Origin: Actinostola sp. cb2023
Lineage: Eukaryota; Cnidaria; Anthozoa; Actiniaria; Actinostolidae
DNA: 64,000 nucleotides
Assembly: GCA_033675265.1 (NCBI GenBank)
Contig: JAUJYZ010001494.1
Coordinates: 524,001-588,000 of the forward strand
Direction: 5' to 3'
The notes below the pieces were generated by a model. It was not told the origin of the DNA. It saw only the letters and a list, made by a program, of their open reading frames with translations, and ran no database searches. The position numbers were made by a program, and so were the translations under genes. Shown here in pieces: positions 48,801-60,056 of this stretch. Numbering within the stretch: position 1 is the stretch's first letter; the number at the start of each line of letters is the position of its first letter.

Positions 48801-49961
48801 TGTTTGGAGCTCTTCTCTTCTTTTTGCAACACCTTCGACAGCTTGGGCTTTTTCCACAGCAGTCCTTTCTCTTTCTTTCTCTTTCTCATCTTGCATTTTT
48901 GCAATCACTGCATCTTTGTGTGAAATATCTTGTTTCAGACTTACGATTACAACATTTAGGCTTTCTTTGTCATCTTTTAGAGTGGCAATCTCTTGTGTTT
49001 TCTTGCTCAACTCGGCTGTGAGATTATCAGTCAGCTCACGGTTCTCGGCAATTTTTTGCAAGTATTGCAACTTTTCTCCCACCAACTTTTCTTTCGATTT
49101 CTGAGCCTCAGAAAACTGCACTTGCTCCTTTTCGACAATCTCTGCAAATTCCTCACATTTTTTATTTGCATGTTCCACAATCACCACCATTTCTTTCTTG
49201 TCGTTTACGAGCTTTCCCACTTCTACTTCTAGTTCCGCCTTCCGGATTCTCTCGCGTCCGAATTCGTCGATTTTCACTTTCAACTCCTTGTTTACCACTT
49301 CAAGTTCCTTCGCCAGGGAAGAATTTTGTTTTCTTTCATGGTTGAGTTGACCTGTTAGTTCGGACTTTCGTTTCTCTAGACCCACTATTACATCGTTTAA
49401 CTTCTCTGCGTCACTCTTCCGCTTTTCATTTGATACCTTGAGGCAGGAATTCTCTTCAAGCGCTCGCGATAGCGACTCCTCGAGAATCGACGTCCGATTT
49501 TTGATCATCAACATGCTGTCGTCGTCTTCAACTTCGCAGAACTCGTAATCTGATGCATCGGTTTTGGCTTTGATCTGGAAAGGCACACTAGCCCCACGTA
49601 CTTCTCCTGTATTTGTAACGTAACAAAACTGATAAAATTCCTCGTCAGATTTAGGTAAATACTTGGCCCGAAAGGTGACTCGATTAGCAATCGGCCTTCT
49701 TTCCTCGTCGACGCTTTCGATAAATGGCGACCATTCGTACGTGTAGTGTTCGCCAGAACTTTGCCAACCAACCTTGAATAAGCCAACCCAATCCTTGTTT
49801 GTAGGTTTGACTGAAGACTTGATAGTAAAATTGCATTCAATATCTTTGTCGGGAGCGTAAATATCAGAAACTCCATGAAAAACAACGGCCGTAAAGTCTG
49901 CTTCCTCCACTTTCGTGTTGCTGTTTGAAGGACGAACGTCTACATTTTCCTTTTCCGCCAT
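45825..49961 (-). CDS. TAX1BP1: TAX1BP1/CALCOCO-family autophagy receptor
   Basis: Three exons, 47730-49961, 46511-46994 and 45825-46141, join in phase to 1010 codons plus stop. Residues about 24-125 form a SKICH domain (VVFHGVSDIYAPDKDIEC, KDWVGLFKVGW, YTYEWSP, FYQFCYV). From about 150 to 890 the chain is a long charged coiled coil, mostly in one 2.2-kb exon. A Trp/Pro-rich linker (about 906-970) precedes a C-terminal UBZ-type zinc finger with Cys980, Cys983, His999 and His1003 (CPICKILF and EHVNNH). In vertebrates such proteins bind ubiquitinated cargo and ATG8 proteins, linking cargo to autophagosomes. This form is longer than human TAX1BP1 and shows only one zinc finger. It may therefore represent the ancestral undivided family rather than a strict ortholog. 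Confidence 0.93.
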
Positions 49962-51069
49962 ATTGGTCGTCTGTTAGGGTTAGTTGGAAGTTTTTTCTCA
50001 GTACAGAACAGGATTCATTTGGTTGATAAACCTTAAACGATGATTCTTCAAATCCAAAGCAAAAGTGAAAATAAAACGCACTGTTGGAAAAAATTCATAC
50101 GATGCTTAAGCTTATATAATGCCGATGTCTTTCCGAAGGTTATTTTTAGTAACGTACGTATTCGATGTTCAGCGATGGATCTCGAACGATCTACGACAGG
50201 TCAGTTCGTTTACGTTTCGCAATCGATTGCAACGAACCGATTTTGAAGTTTTAATAGCATTGTTTTTAATCGTTTTCAAAATTTTTTACTGCAATTATAT
50301 TATATATAGACCTTAAAAAGTGTTATTTAACTTGCAAAATCGATTTTATTAAGATTAATGGTGATTTAATTCTTTGTTAAAGAAATGACATCACACACGT
50401 ATTAACCCACGCGTGCTGGCTGGCCTGATCACATCGCAGTCTGATCGATGATCAAATGACCCGAGTCTTCCTTTCAAACAATGCGTTTTAGAAATTCAAT
50501 CAAAATCCTATTTAGCACGACTAAATATCTTAAAATTTGAAATTATCCTGGAAAATAATACGGATAAGTCTTATCCAACGGATGGGGGCCAGATATCGCA
50601 AGGGGGTGAGGGGGTCAGCGCTTGACCCGTGCCGTCTGATAATCAGGCTATTACTTACTTGCCTGTAAAAGGTCCTATCAAGCCCTGATGAAAACTAATT
50701 GTAATGCTAAAAACAAAACATGTTGTTCAACATGTTACAGGAAGACTAGGAAGGTGAACGGGCGAACAAGACCTGCAACGTCTGCAACAGGATCCGGAAG
50801 CCGGAAATTAAGTAAATTGACTAAAAACCACAACAATTCGCGCTGATCTCTGTATCCATTTTGTTTTGTATATTTTCACAAACGACAGAGTACAGATTTC
50901 ATGGGGTCAACACTAAAAATACTTTTGCTGACTAACTGATCGTATGATTCATGTCACGCACTGTCGTCACGCATATATACATTTGGGACCCCCCGCGGAG
51001 GGATTGCAATAAAGTTGCCCCTGGGATACTCTCCATAATTGTGGGTGCATATATGGCCCGGGTGTGTAG

Positions 51070-51384
51070 CCTAGCAACAAAATCATGCAACTTGTCGCTC
51101 AACATTGTTCAGATTGTTGCGTTGCAAGTTGCAGAGCAATGTTTCTCGTATTACCATATCGTTCGCGCAACTTGTCGCGCAACAAATTAAATTTTCGGTG
51201 TTGCAGGTTGCAAAACTTTGTTGCATGAAGTAGAAAGAGCTTCTACTTTGCGCAGCTAAGTTTTAAATGCAACCTGCAACACGAAAATGTGTTGCGCGAC
51301 AAGTTGCGCGAACGATGGTAATACGAGAAACATTGCTCTGCATCTTGCAACGCAACAACTGATGTTGCGCGACAAGTTGCACGA
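51070..51384. repeat. Foldback rich in GTTGCGCGACAAGTTGC
   Basis: Left CTCGTATTACCATATCGTTC and right GAACGATGGTAATACGAG pair, as do several CAACTTGTCGCGCAAC motifs and their inverses. A similar GTTGCGCGCAACGTTGC pair is at about 39470-39530. Confidence 0.75.
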
Positions 51385-51790
51385 GGCCCTGTTTACAAGG
51401 AGGGAGGATAACCCTAGCGGTAGGGCTAATTACCCTATATAGTACTAGGGTTATCCTAGCACTCGTACGTTTCTTATATTTTTCGCGTACGTGTTTACAA
51501 GGCTGGTAGGGTTACCCTACTGCTAGGGTAACCCTAGTACTCGGATAGGGTTACCCTACCGCTAGGGTTATGTTTTTCCCTTGTAAACGGTTTTGCCGAG
51601 AATACCGTGTGGCGGCTGATCGAGACTCAGGCGAGAAGCGGTTTAGAAAAGCGAAAAGTAGGGCCAGAGGCAACGAAAAACAAAAGGAAAAGTAGCACGA
51701 AAAGATAAAAAGACGTTGAGCAACAATTTTCATAAGACATTTTGGGTATTGTACAAGAATATAAGTCGTCTCTCCTTGTAAACAGGGCCT
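51384..51790. mobile_element. TIR element, AGGCCCTGTTTACAAGGAG ends
   Basis: Ends AGGCCCTGTTTACAAGGAG and CTCCTTGTAAACAGGGCCT are perfect inverses. The left interior is a cluster of AACCCTAG/CTAGGGTT motifs in both orientations, giving internal secondary structure. Non-coding. Confidence 0.85.
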
Positions 51791-52033
51791 TATTGCACCT
51801 TTACAAAATTTACACAGGATTTACACCATGTGCACGCTCACTCTTGGGTGCATAAATTCACATGGTTTAGGACATTTACACACAATTTACATTGGCCAAG
51901 GAGCGCGTGCGGTTTTCTGAATAACTTTTTCATATTCAGGGTAACAAATGCGGCTGGCTACATGTATGTACGTACGGTATATACGTACTAGAAAACCGGT
52001 CCCTACCGGGCGGTACATGTGGGAGACGTCCTA

Positions 52034-52199
52034 TAGTCGTTTTCGTATGAGTGGGAAACCTCGGTACGGAATCGAAGACATCCATTCAACCAATCACAGC
52101 GCGCAAAATCATTGCTCAACCAATCAGAATGCTTGGACACGGCACGGTCACTGCGGCGCAGCACCTACTTCGATCCCACTCATACGAAAACGACTCGTA
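52034..52199. mobile_element. TA-flanked MITE, GAGTCGTTTTCG family, copy 4
   Basis: The left end GTCGTTTTCGTATGAGTGGG and right end CCCACTCATACGAAAACGAC are flanked by TA or GTA. Internal CAACCAATCACAGCGCGC is shared with copy 1. Confidence 0.8.
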
Positions 52200-52743
52200 C
52201 ATGTATGTAAGATGTACAATAACCAACCGTATTAAGCCCCCACCCCTTCCAATAAGCCCCCCTTTTTGAAGCACGATTTTTATAAAGCCTCCCTCTTATA
52301 ACCCCCCCTCCCCCTTCTCCCAAAGATACTGTGATGATTTTCCGTACTTTTTAAATGACATACAACGGTCCGATACACGTGACTCATGCGTGGTGCAGAT
52401 GAATATTATTTAACAGTAATCATGTTTTTGATCTTTGTCTGCATTAATTATGGTTCAGTTCAGTTCAATTTTTATTGCACTTCAGAAATACAGAAGGAAC
52501 AGTTATGGAAGTGTGCGGTTGTCAGAGGAGCAGTGCTTTCGAGCTGACCACCGCCACAAATGGCATACTATTCGCGGCAGTCCCTTTCATGCTCGTAGTA
52601 AGGAATGGAGATAATGACGACCGTATTCAATGGAGACTGAAATAAAACTGAAAAAGGGGGAGGGAGGGTGCGGACTAGAATTGAATGCGGCGTCAAGGAA
52701 GTGAGCACGAAAGAGATCAGCTTGACTGAGTGGGCGACATAAT

Positions 52744-55700
52744 GCTAGTTACTTGAATTAGTGGGCGTTCCTTATATACTCGCTCTGCAAGGGACTGGTG
52801 CGAATAGCATACTATTCGCGGCAGGCCCTTTCATGCTCGTAGTAAGGAATATATTACTCGCTCTGCAAAGGGACTGGTGCGCCAATACTCAAACCATGCC
52901 GGCGACCACACCTCTAAGGCAAACAAAAGGTGCGTACAACATGCGTACACCTATAACTATACCAAGACTCCGGTGTTCGTACTTAATAAGTCAACACTTT
53001 AGCGCAAGCTCTAGGGCCTTGACATGCCAACCTATAAAGATGGCTGACTGTAAAATGGCTAAAAAGTAAGCTTTAGGCTGCTTTTTGGGAGAGTGCAACT
53101 TATCCGAGAGAGTGACAGAGTACGGGGGATGCAGCCATGCGTTCAAATATAGCCAGGGCTTCGTATATCGACATTCTTGTAAAAGGGACAAAGCAAAGAA
53201 AGTGGTCTGTGCTATCAAGGACAAACATTATACTTTAAATACACTGTCGTAAAGAAAACGAGCTTCCGAATAATTTAGAAACGTGAATGATACAACTAAC
53301 GTAACAGAGTGACGCTCAAAACTTTGAAGAATAACATAATTATAGAACACTGTATCACGCCCAGCTACCATCCCTTGGGTAGTCATGATAAATAAGGGAG
53401 CCAAAAAGAAAACGATAAAGAGCCTTATGTAAGGATTAGCCTCATAATTGTTATGATGAAGCAAAAGGACCCACCCAAGGGATGGCAGCCTGAGCGTCAG
53501 TAATCCGACTAGGGTATTAGACACCCTTTCAGGCTACCATAGGCAATGGAAATATATTGAAAACAAAACAAAACTGACCAACGGTCGATGAGAGATCCAC
53601 TAAATTGGGTTAAAGCAAACGGAACTAATAAAACATATACAAAGGTCAGATACAATTGGGATGAACAATGAGTTCGCAAAAATAAATAAATAAATAAATA
53701 ATAGAAAAAATAATAGAAAAAATATAAATAAAAAAATTAATATAAATAATAATATAAATAAATAAATAAAGGACTGATTGATTGAAGGAAAAGAATGCAA
53801 TAAAGCCGCAATCAACGATACTATTGTAAAAGGGACAATGAATGATTGAGGGCGGTGCCATGAAACAAACATATTGCCATAGTACACTGCCGTAAAGAAA
53901 CAAACGAGTTTCTGAATAATCTAGAACTAGAAATGGTATGACAACCAACGTAACAGGGGGAACTAGAAGCTTCGACGAATAATAGAGCTACTCAGCCTGC
54001 AAATATTATATAAAAACGAATTGACGGGGAGTGAGAAAGGAGGCAATAAATAGTTTCCACAAATCTCGTCTTCTTATGCAGAACAATGGCTGCTGAGCCC
54101 AGTCATGCAGGACCGGAAAATGAACTCAAAACTGAAAGTATGCATGGACAAGTTAAATCATTAAACCAGAAATTTGAGCAAATATAACGTCTTCTCCTAC
54201 CACTGTCTAGTACTGGCTGCTCATCCTTCGGGAAAAATTAACTGCCCAACATACAAAATCAATCATGAAAACGTGTATGGGAAAATAGATCGTCTTCTCA
54301 GACCACTGGCTCCTCAGCCCTCGGAGAAATCTGATTAACTCAGAAGAGTATGCATGGACAATTCAATTAATAAAACAGGAAACAATGTAAATATATCAAT
54401 GACAACAGGTGCAATAACGAAGGGTTTCTGGATAGGGGGGCTTGTAGGGACAGGCCTCAGTCAATGGACGCAATATGCAAGTAATGACAAAAGAATGAAG
54501 CGATTTAAATACATTACAGTTATGAACTCTTGTCAAAATAAACACAAAATCAACAAGTGCAGCAAGCTAAACTTGACTTTCCAAAAATACTAATCGGCAA
54601 CTTCTGTCGGCAATAACATGCTAAACTGGGGTATACGTATGGAACAGATTCGTGCAATATACGTTGACTGAAGATGAATAAACGGACAAGATAACAAATA
54701 ATCAGGGAAACAAATTAAATAAAGGACCTGGACTTAAATTCACGGTTCAAGGACGTATAAACAATGGGAGCTTACAAAAAGCACAGCAAATGAAATACGG
54801 CCAACAAAGATCATTCCCGGCCAACAAATAGGAGGGAGTGGCATTCATTAAAACCGGGCTACCAAGGGAATAACTGACACTAAAAACAATGGTAGGAAAT
54901 AAAATGAGTATAGGGGCGTAAAGAGCACGGCTAATATATATGCAAAACACTAGCAAACTATGAATATGCGCGGCATAACAAAAACACACGAAATAGAGCC
55001 TAATGAAAGAAAAGTTGGCAATAAGGAAAACTGATAAATACTGCGAGTTCGCAAAATAAAATAAATAAATAAAAGTAAATAAAAAAATAAAGGACTGATT
55101 GATTGAAGGAGAAGAATGCAATAAAGCCGCAATAAACGACAGTAAAAGGGACAATGAATGAGGGCGGTGCCATGAAACAAACATATTGCCACAGTACACT
55201 GCCGTAAAGAAACAAACGAGTTTCTGAATAATTTAGAACTAGAAATGGTATACAACCAACGTAACAAAAATAAGTCGTAAAAATAATAATAAATAAATCG
55301 TCTGCTCAGACCACTGGCTTCTCAACCCTCGGGGAAATTGACTCATCAGAGTATACATGGACAGACAATTCACTATTAAAACTGGGATTTGGGCAAATAA
55401 ATCGTCTGCTCAGACCACTGGCTTCTCAGCCCTCGGAGAAATTGACTCAAAAGAGTATACATGGACAAACAATTCACTATTAAATGACTGGGATTTGGGG
55501 CAAATAAATCGTCTGCTCAGACCACTGGCTTCTCAGCCCTCGGGGAAATTGACTCATAAGAGTATACATGGACAAACAATTCACTATTAAAACTGGGATT
55601 TGGGCAAATAAATCGTCTGCTCAGACCACTGGCTTCTCAGCCCTCGGGGAAATTGACTCATAAGAGGCAAATAAATCGTCTGCTCAGACCACTGGCTTCT

Positions 55701-56351
55701 CAGCCCTCGGGGAAATTGACTCATAAGAGGTAAATAAATCGTTTGCTCAGACCACTGGCTTCTCAGCCCTCGGGGAAAGCACAAAAATGGGCAGGGGAAC
55801 AATATCGTCTACTCAGACCTAAGCGTTGTTCAGCACTAAACGGGGTCGGAAAGGTTACGCGGGAACCGAAGGGAAGAGCTCGTTAGGGCATAACATTGTC
55901 TTCTCAGACCTCAATTCAGTACTATCGATATATACTGGGGCATAGGTGTCTACATGCAGACCTAAATTATTACACCGATACAGGAGCATATTATTGTCTT
56001 CGTAGACCTCAATTACAACCGAAACAGGCCGGGGCATATAGTTTTAGTCGCCGATACATTATAAAATTAGGGAAGGAACCGAGGAAGCAACGTTCTGTGA
56101 GCAAATAAAAATTCACTAGGAGTTAAAACGGCAACAAAAACCGGGTGAGCGAGAGGAGGAAGGTTGACGACAATATTGAACGAACAGGACGAGGGAAGGG
56201 ATTCTAAGACCTCTAAGAGAAACACGAGCGGGATGGGAAAGGGTTCACATAGCAAGTTACCTATAACTGAGGAGCAGGGGCTTCAAGAATTACCAAAACT
56301 TAAGCCTACAACACGTTGATAGGAACTTGTTCTTGCTCAGCCATGACGATG
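52744..56351. other. Degenerate repeat region upstream of the LTR element
   Basis: No gene supported. A 64-bp segment at 52744-52807 recurs at 61485-61562 beyond the LTR element. CATGAAACAAACATATTGCC blocks repeat at about 53690-53960 and 55050-55270, with a third diverged copy at about 53225-53320. From about 54080 to 56040 many diverged units with TCTTCTCAGACC spaced about 60-110 bp apart form a loose array. The regular part is listed separately. Confidence 0.65.
55291..55795. repeat. Tandem array, AAATAAATCGTCTGCTCAGA units
   Basis: Six units start at about 55291, 55395, 55502, 55606, 55669 and 55731. The first four are about 105 bp and the last two about 62 bp after loss of the GTATACATGGACAAACAATT half. 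The conserved core is TCAGACCACTGGCTTCTCAG. Confidence 0.9.
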
Positions 56352-56849
56352 TGTATCGTGAAGCTAGGAACGCTAAAGAATCATAATATCTCAAGATATA
56401 TTTTATCTAAAGAGTTACCATAGTAACGCTACGCGAACTGAATCTTTGTACATTTCCTGTACAAACGAACTAAGTCTTATGTCATCTGACCAATCCAAGT
56501 TTATTCAGTCAACAAGCTGAACAAATACAGCTAACGTACTTTAGCATTTCTAAAGAATAATTACTTGACGTTATGCCTTGCGCAGTAGAGTACAAACTGC
56601 AATCAGCCACGTATATATATTATACCAACTTATGTATTATTCTGACGTATAGCATATTAGCATATGTTGACGTATTGTCATTATAAATAGAGTACACAAA
56701 GAGCTAGGACACAGGTACACCTCACTTCAGTTGAACCATGTAACATTCAACCTAGAACGCAACTGTTAACCGATGTAACTCAAGTCCAAGAGCTTTCAAT
56801 AAAGACCAGTACCACAACCATCTCTCTACTGTTTAAAGCTATCCTCACA
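56352..56849 (+). repeat. 5' LTR with promoter and polyadenylation signal
   Basis: Begins TGTATCGTG and ends CCTCACA (TG...CA). TATAAATA at 56682-56689 and AATAAA at 56798-56803 give a plausible U3-R-U5 order, with transcription starting shortly after the TATA box. Confidence 0.92.
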
Positions 56850-57249
56850 ATGGAAGAGAACCCGGGTAGTCTACAGTCAGGTATAATCATTTGTTAATGT
56901 TGAGTGAAGCAAAAATGACGTGTATCAGCTGCGAATCTTATGTTATCCCATTGTCAAAAAACTACGTGCATGTAATGTACGTCTATCTTTAAATGTTGCC
57001 ATTGTGTTTATATGTATCTAACCACAACGAATTCATCTTTTTTTCATGTCAAAACTCGTACCATTTTCAATTTTTCAATGAACGAAAGTGATTCCACTGT
57101 TATTCCTCATTTTCAATAGTTTTCTCAGTCAGAATGCCGGTGAATAAATATGCCTTTCATCGCGCATTTAAGATTCGAGAAAAATGGATGTGTTTTCGTC
57201 AACTTGAACTAATCCTATTCATAAGAGAAAACCAGCAGAAATAGTTAAA

Positions 57250-58254
57250 ATGTCCGTTTCAAAGGAAGATTTCATATTGCTTAATAAAAAACTGATCAGT
57301 GCTTTCCAGCAATCATTTACAAAGTTAGAAGAGACAATGACACAACACAATAAACAAATCCATTTTGATTTAATAGCCTTAAATTCAACCATGAAAGATA
57401 GTCATGAGAAAACAGATAGTTTCGCACAACGTAGCGCATCTTTAGAATGTATTCCGACTTTTTCGGGTAAAGAGAGCGACGCTTTTGAATTTATGGAACT
57501 ATTTAAACGTTTTTCTGACTTCAATCGATGGGAAAATGAGCAGAGACTAGCGGCATTCCCGCTGGCCCTAACTGATTCAGCTCGAACCTGGTTCTATACT
57601 CTTGATCATAAGTACTCGACTTTTGCAGAACTGTGTAATTTGTTTAGAGAAAGATTTTTGTCAACAAGCGATGAATGGTTTTTAAGACAAGAATTAACCA
57701 ATAGAAAACAAAGTACAAGTGAATCTGTATTACAATATAGCGGAGATATTTTGAAGCGTTGTCAAAGACTAGATATTTCAAAGAAAGAGCAATTGCATAA
57801 GTTGATTCAGGGTTTTTTACCTAGGATTCGAGAGCATGTCATTCTTTCCCAGCCAAAATCAATAGATGAGGCGATTACAATAGCAAAGATTAAGGCATCT
57901 TTCACATCGCAAAATGCTAATGTTCTTACTTCAAAAGACCTCGAAAAATTTCAACAGAACATGCTTTCTGCATTTCAAAAAGTTTCCACAGAAAGTCGTT
58001 CTCCTAAAGTAACTGCTTTTGACCAAGAAATACGTCAAGAACAGATTCCAAAACTAGGAAATGTTATTAAAAGCCAGGTTCAGAACGAAATACAGCGTCT
58101 TAACTTAGTACCGAGACAACAGAATAGGTTTTCAAACAGTCAAAGTGCTCAAACAGGAAACTGTGGAGTAAACTTTATGAATGATCGTTCCAGGACAAAT
58201 TTAAACGGATACGGGGGACGATGGAACGGGCAAATTGTTCCCCTTGTGTGGTAA
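57250..58254 (+). CDS. gag: Gag-like protein of the LTR element
   Basis: 334 codons. A short helical N terminus (KLISAFQQSFTKLEETM) is followed by a retrotransposon-gag-type domain at about 70-220. Its typical pattern includes IPTFSGKESDAFEFMELFKR, SARTWFYTLDHKYSTFAELC, FRERFL and KLIQGFLPRIREHVIL. The C terminus is basic and Gln/Asn-rich, with no intact CCHC knuckle. Gag forms the particle that packages element RNA. The chosen ATG is preceded in frame by non-coding sequence; an upstream ATG at 57184 reads into an early stop. The 3' end overlaps the next ORF by 34 bases in the -1 frame. Confidence 0.85.
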   Translation: MSVSKEDFILLNKKLISAFQQSFTKLEETMTQHNKQIHFDLIALNSTMKDSHEKTDSFAQRSASLECIPTFSGKESDAFEFMELFKRFSDFNRWENEQRLAAFPLALTDSARTWFYTLDHKYSTFAELCNLFRERFLSTSDEWFLRQELTNRKQSTSESVLQYSGDILKRCQRLDISKKEQLHKLIQGFLPRIREHVILSQPKSIDEAITIAKIKASFTSQNANVLTSKDLEKFQQNMLSAFQKVSTESRSPKVTAFDQEIRQEQIPKLGNVIKSQVQNEIQRLNLVPRQQNRFSNSQSAQTGNCGVNFMNDRSRTNLNGYGGRWNGQIVPLVW

Positions 58255-60056
58255 ATAACCAGAATAAAAGTAAAACCCGTTTTTCGTTGAATCATTCTGA
58301 CCAGAAAGCCACTAAACACAAAATTTCCAATGATCACAAACAAACTATGAAAACAAAAGACGTAAAATCAGTATTTCCAAACACAGCAAACATCCCTAAA
58401 AGAGCAGCTTTACGTACCAATAAGAACAATAGAATCTGTAAACACAGCTTTGACAAACCCAAAATAAGTGTTAAAAATAATTATGAAAACTTTGTTGTGA
58501 TTGACAAGTCGGAAATTGCTTCTTTTGTTACACCACTTGTGTCCACAAAGCAACCAACTGTGTTTGATCACCTTAAAGTTACTGGACTTTCATTTCCTAC
58601 ACTTAATGAAATTGATCTTCCGTCGACCACACTTACCACAACTTCATTTCCAGATATTTCCGAAAACAATATTAAGAAAATAAATTATTATAATTTGGAC
58701 TATCAGTTAGCAGAGAACAATACGCCTGGTATTATGACACAAAGAAAGGATACCGCACCTTACAGAAATACCTTTGTTCATTCTGCAAAACTAATTACTA
58801 GTGATACATCACGTTTAGACCGCTTAGAATCTTCGAAAATGAACAATCACGATTCTATCTTCTATAAGGTTTGTTCACTTAGTTTAACTACGATAGTTAC
58901 CATAATATATTTTATTTTTCATTGCTGTTTCGATTTAGCCGTGAAAATCCACGAGTTCACTAATCCGCGCGAAATGTATACTACAGTTTTTAATGACTTT
59001 AAGACCATTGGTCACGATTTTAGTAGATACATGCGATTAGCTTTTGCTAAAATAGAAGATTACTTCTCGTTTTATGTGCAAGATAAGTTTAATGATCAAC
59101 TATTAGACAAGAAACCAGATACTAGACCTACAGATTTAGGCAAAGATACTCAGAATGTATTTGATGGTTTGTGTAGTAATCATTTAAACATGAAGTCCTT
59201 TGTAGATCAACCACTTGATTACACAACTAGGACAGAGCAATACTTAACTAAACAATTTTATAACGAACAAGATTTGCTTTTGAAAAATCCACTTGGAAAT
59301 AATGATATTGAAGAAAAACGCATTCCCGCAGAAGAGGACGTTTATATTGATGACAATAAGGTCATAGAAGATGACAAAAGTGCAATTAAGGATTTTTCAG
59401 TAACTTGTCCAGTTTATAATTTGTTTGTATGTAAACAAACATGGTCAGTGAGGAACCGCGTATATGACATATTTTTGTTTGTTTTACTGTTGATGAAAAG
59501 TTTGCTTTCTGACATTTCAGAAGTTCAGTTTAATTTCTCAACGATCATGACCATCGTTAAGAATTTCAAGTTGATTATTACAAAGACTATTTTTACCTGT
59601 AGCGAAGTTTACAGAGGTGCCATTTGTGATATTTCAAAAGATAACGATTATAACATTGTAGAAAAGACAACGAGAAAAGACAATGATATGCAAAACTCTG
59701 ATGTTTTTCATTGTTCAAACTCAATTGTGAAAAGTTTATTTTCTTTGATTTCTTCTGAAGACAACACGCTATATGACGATATAGATGTTACAAGTTCTTC
59801 ACGTGCATCAAATTTATCAAGCAAAATCACAGAATGTCTAGAATATTACAAACATGTTATAGATCTTAAGAATTCATGTTTTCATTGGATCGGCAAGAAG
59901 TTAATTACTAAGCGTTTATCAAATTGGATAACTGACCAACATGCTATATCTAGAGATACCATTAACACGATTAACACTTTTGATATACCATTACGCTCTG
60001 ATTCAGAACCAGTTATATCAATGAATTTTCGATTTCCTTTCGACCCAGGAATATAG
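58221..60056 (+). CDS. Unassigned 611-aa ORF of the LTR element
   Basis: Uninterrupted over 611 codons and placed where pol would be, but without a YxDD, protease D-S/T-G, DDE or zinc-finger motif that I can see. The first 200 residues are Lys/Asn/Thr-rich. A hydrophobic stretch at about 217-237 (CSLSLTTIVTIIYFIFHCC) looks membrane-spanning, and a second, weaker one lies at about 416-428 (YDIFLFVLLLMKS). The remainder is mixed, with acidic patches (EEKRIPAEEDVYIDDN). The frame is open from 58185, just upstream of the ATG at 58221. An envelope-like, structural or accessory role are all possible; none is supported by homology I can recognise. Confidence 0.7.
   Translation: MERANCSPCVVNNQNKSKTRFSLNHSDQKATKHKISNDHKQTMKTKDVKSVFPNTANIPKRAALRTNKNNRICKHSFDKPKISVKNNYENFVVIDKSEIASFVTPLVSTKQPTVFDHLKVTGLSFPTLNEIDLPSTTLTTTSFPDISENNIKKINYYNLDYQLAENNTPGIMTQRKDTAPYRNTFVHSAKLITSDTSRLDRLESSKMNNHDSIFYKVCSLSLTTIVTIIYFIFHCCFDLAVKIHEFTNPREMYTTVFNDFKTIGHDFSRYMRLAFAKIEDYFSFYVQDKFNDQLLDKKPDTRPTDLGKDTQNVFDGLCSNHLNMKSFVDQPLDYTTRTEQYLTKQFYNEQDLLLKNPLGNNDIEEKRIPAEEDVYIDDNKVIEDDKSAIKDFSVTCPVYNLFVCKQTWSVRNRVYDIFLFVLLLMKSLLSDISEVQFNFSTIMTIVKNFKLIITKTIFTCSEVYRGAICDISKDNDYNIVEKTTRKDNDMQNSDVFHCSNSIVKSLFSLISSEDNTLYDDIDVTSSSRASNLSSKITECLEYYKHVIDLKNSCFHWIGKKLITKRLSNWITDQHAISRDTINTINTFDIPLRSDSEPVISMNFRFPFDPGI

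Larger units (their letters stand above)
49962..52743. other. Region upstream of TAX1BP1, repeats
   Basis: The TAX1BP1 promoter should lie just above 49962. No gene is supported here. Contents: a GTTGCGCGACAAGTTGC foldback, an AGGCCCTGTTTACAAGGAG-ended element, a TA-flanked MITE and a C-rich AATAAGCCCCC stretch (about 52226-52320). An AATAAGCCCCC-like stretch recurs at about 61610-61680. ACTATTCGCGGCAG palindromic fragments occur at about 52567 and 52811. Confidence 0.6.

Noticed and set aside
48619..49104. 161-aa plus-strand frame
   Set aside because: Antisense shadow of the TAX1BP1 coiled-coil exon.
57184..57250. Upstream ATG at 57184 as gag start
   Set aside because: Its frame closes after seven codons; the ATG at 57250 opens the 334-codon frame.
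58221..60056. Reverse transcriptase or integrase in the LTR element
   Set aside because: No YxDD, no RNase H or DDE pattern, and no HHCC finger found on reading the translation.
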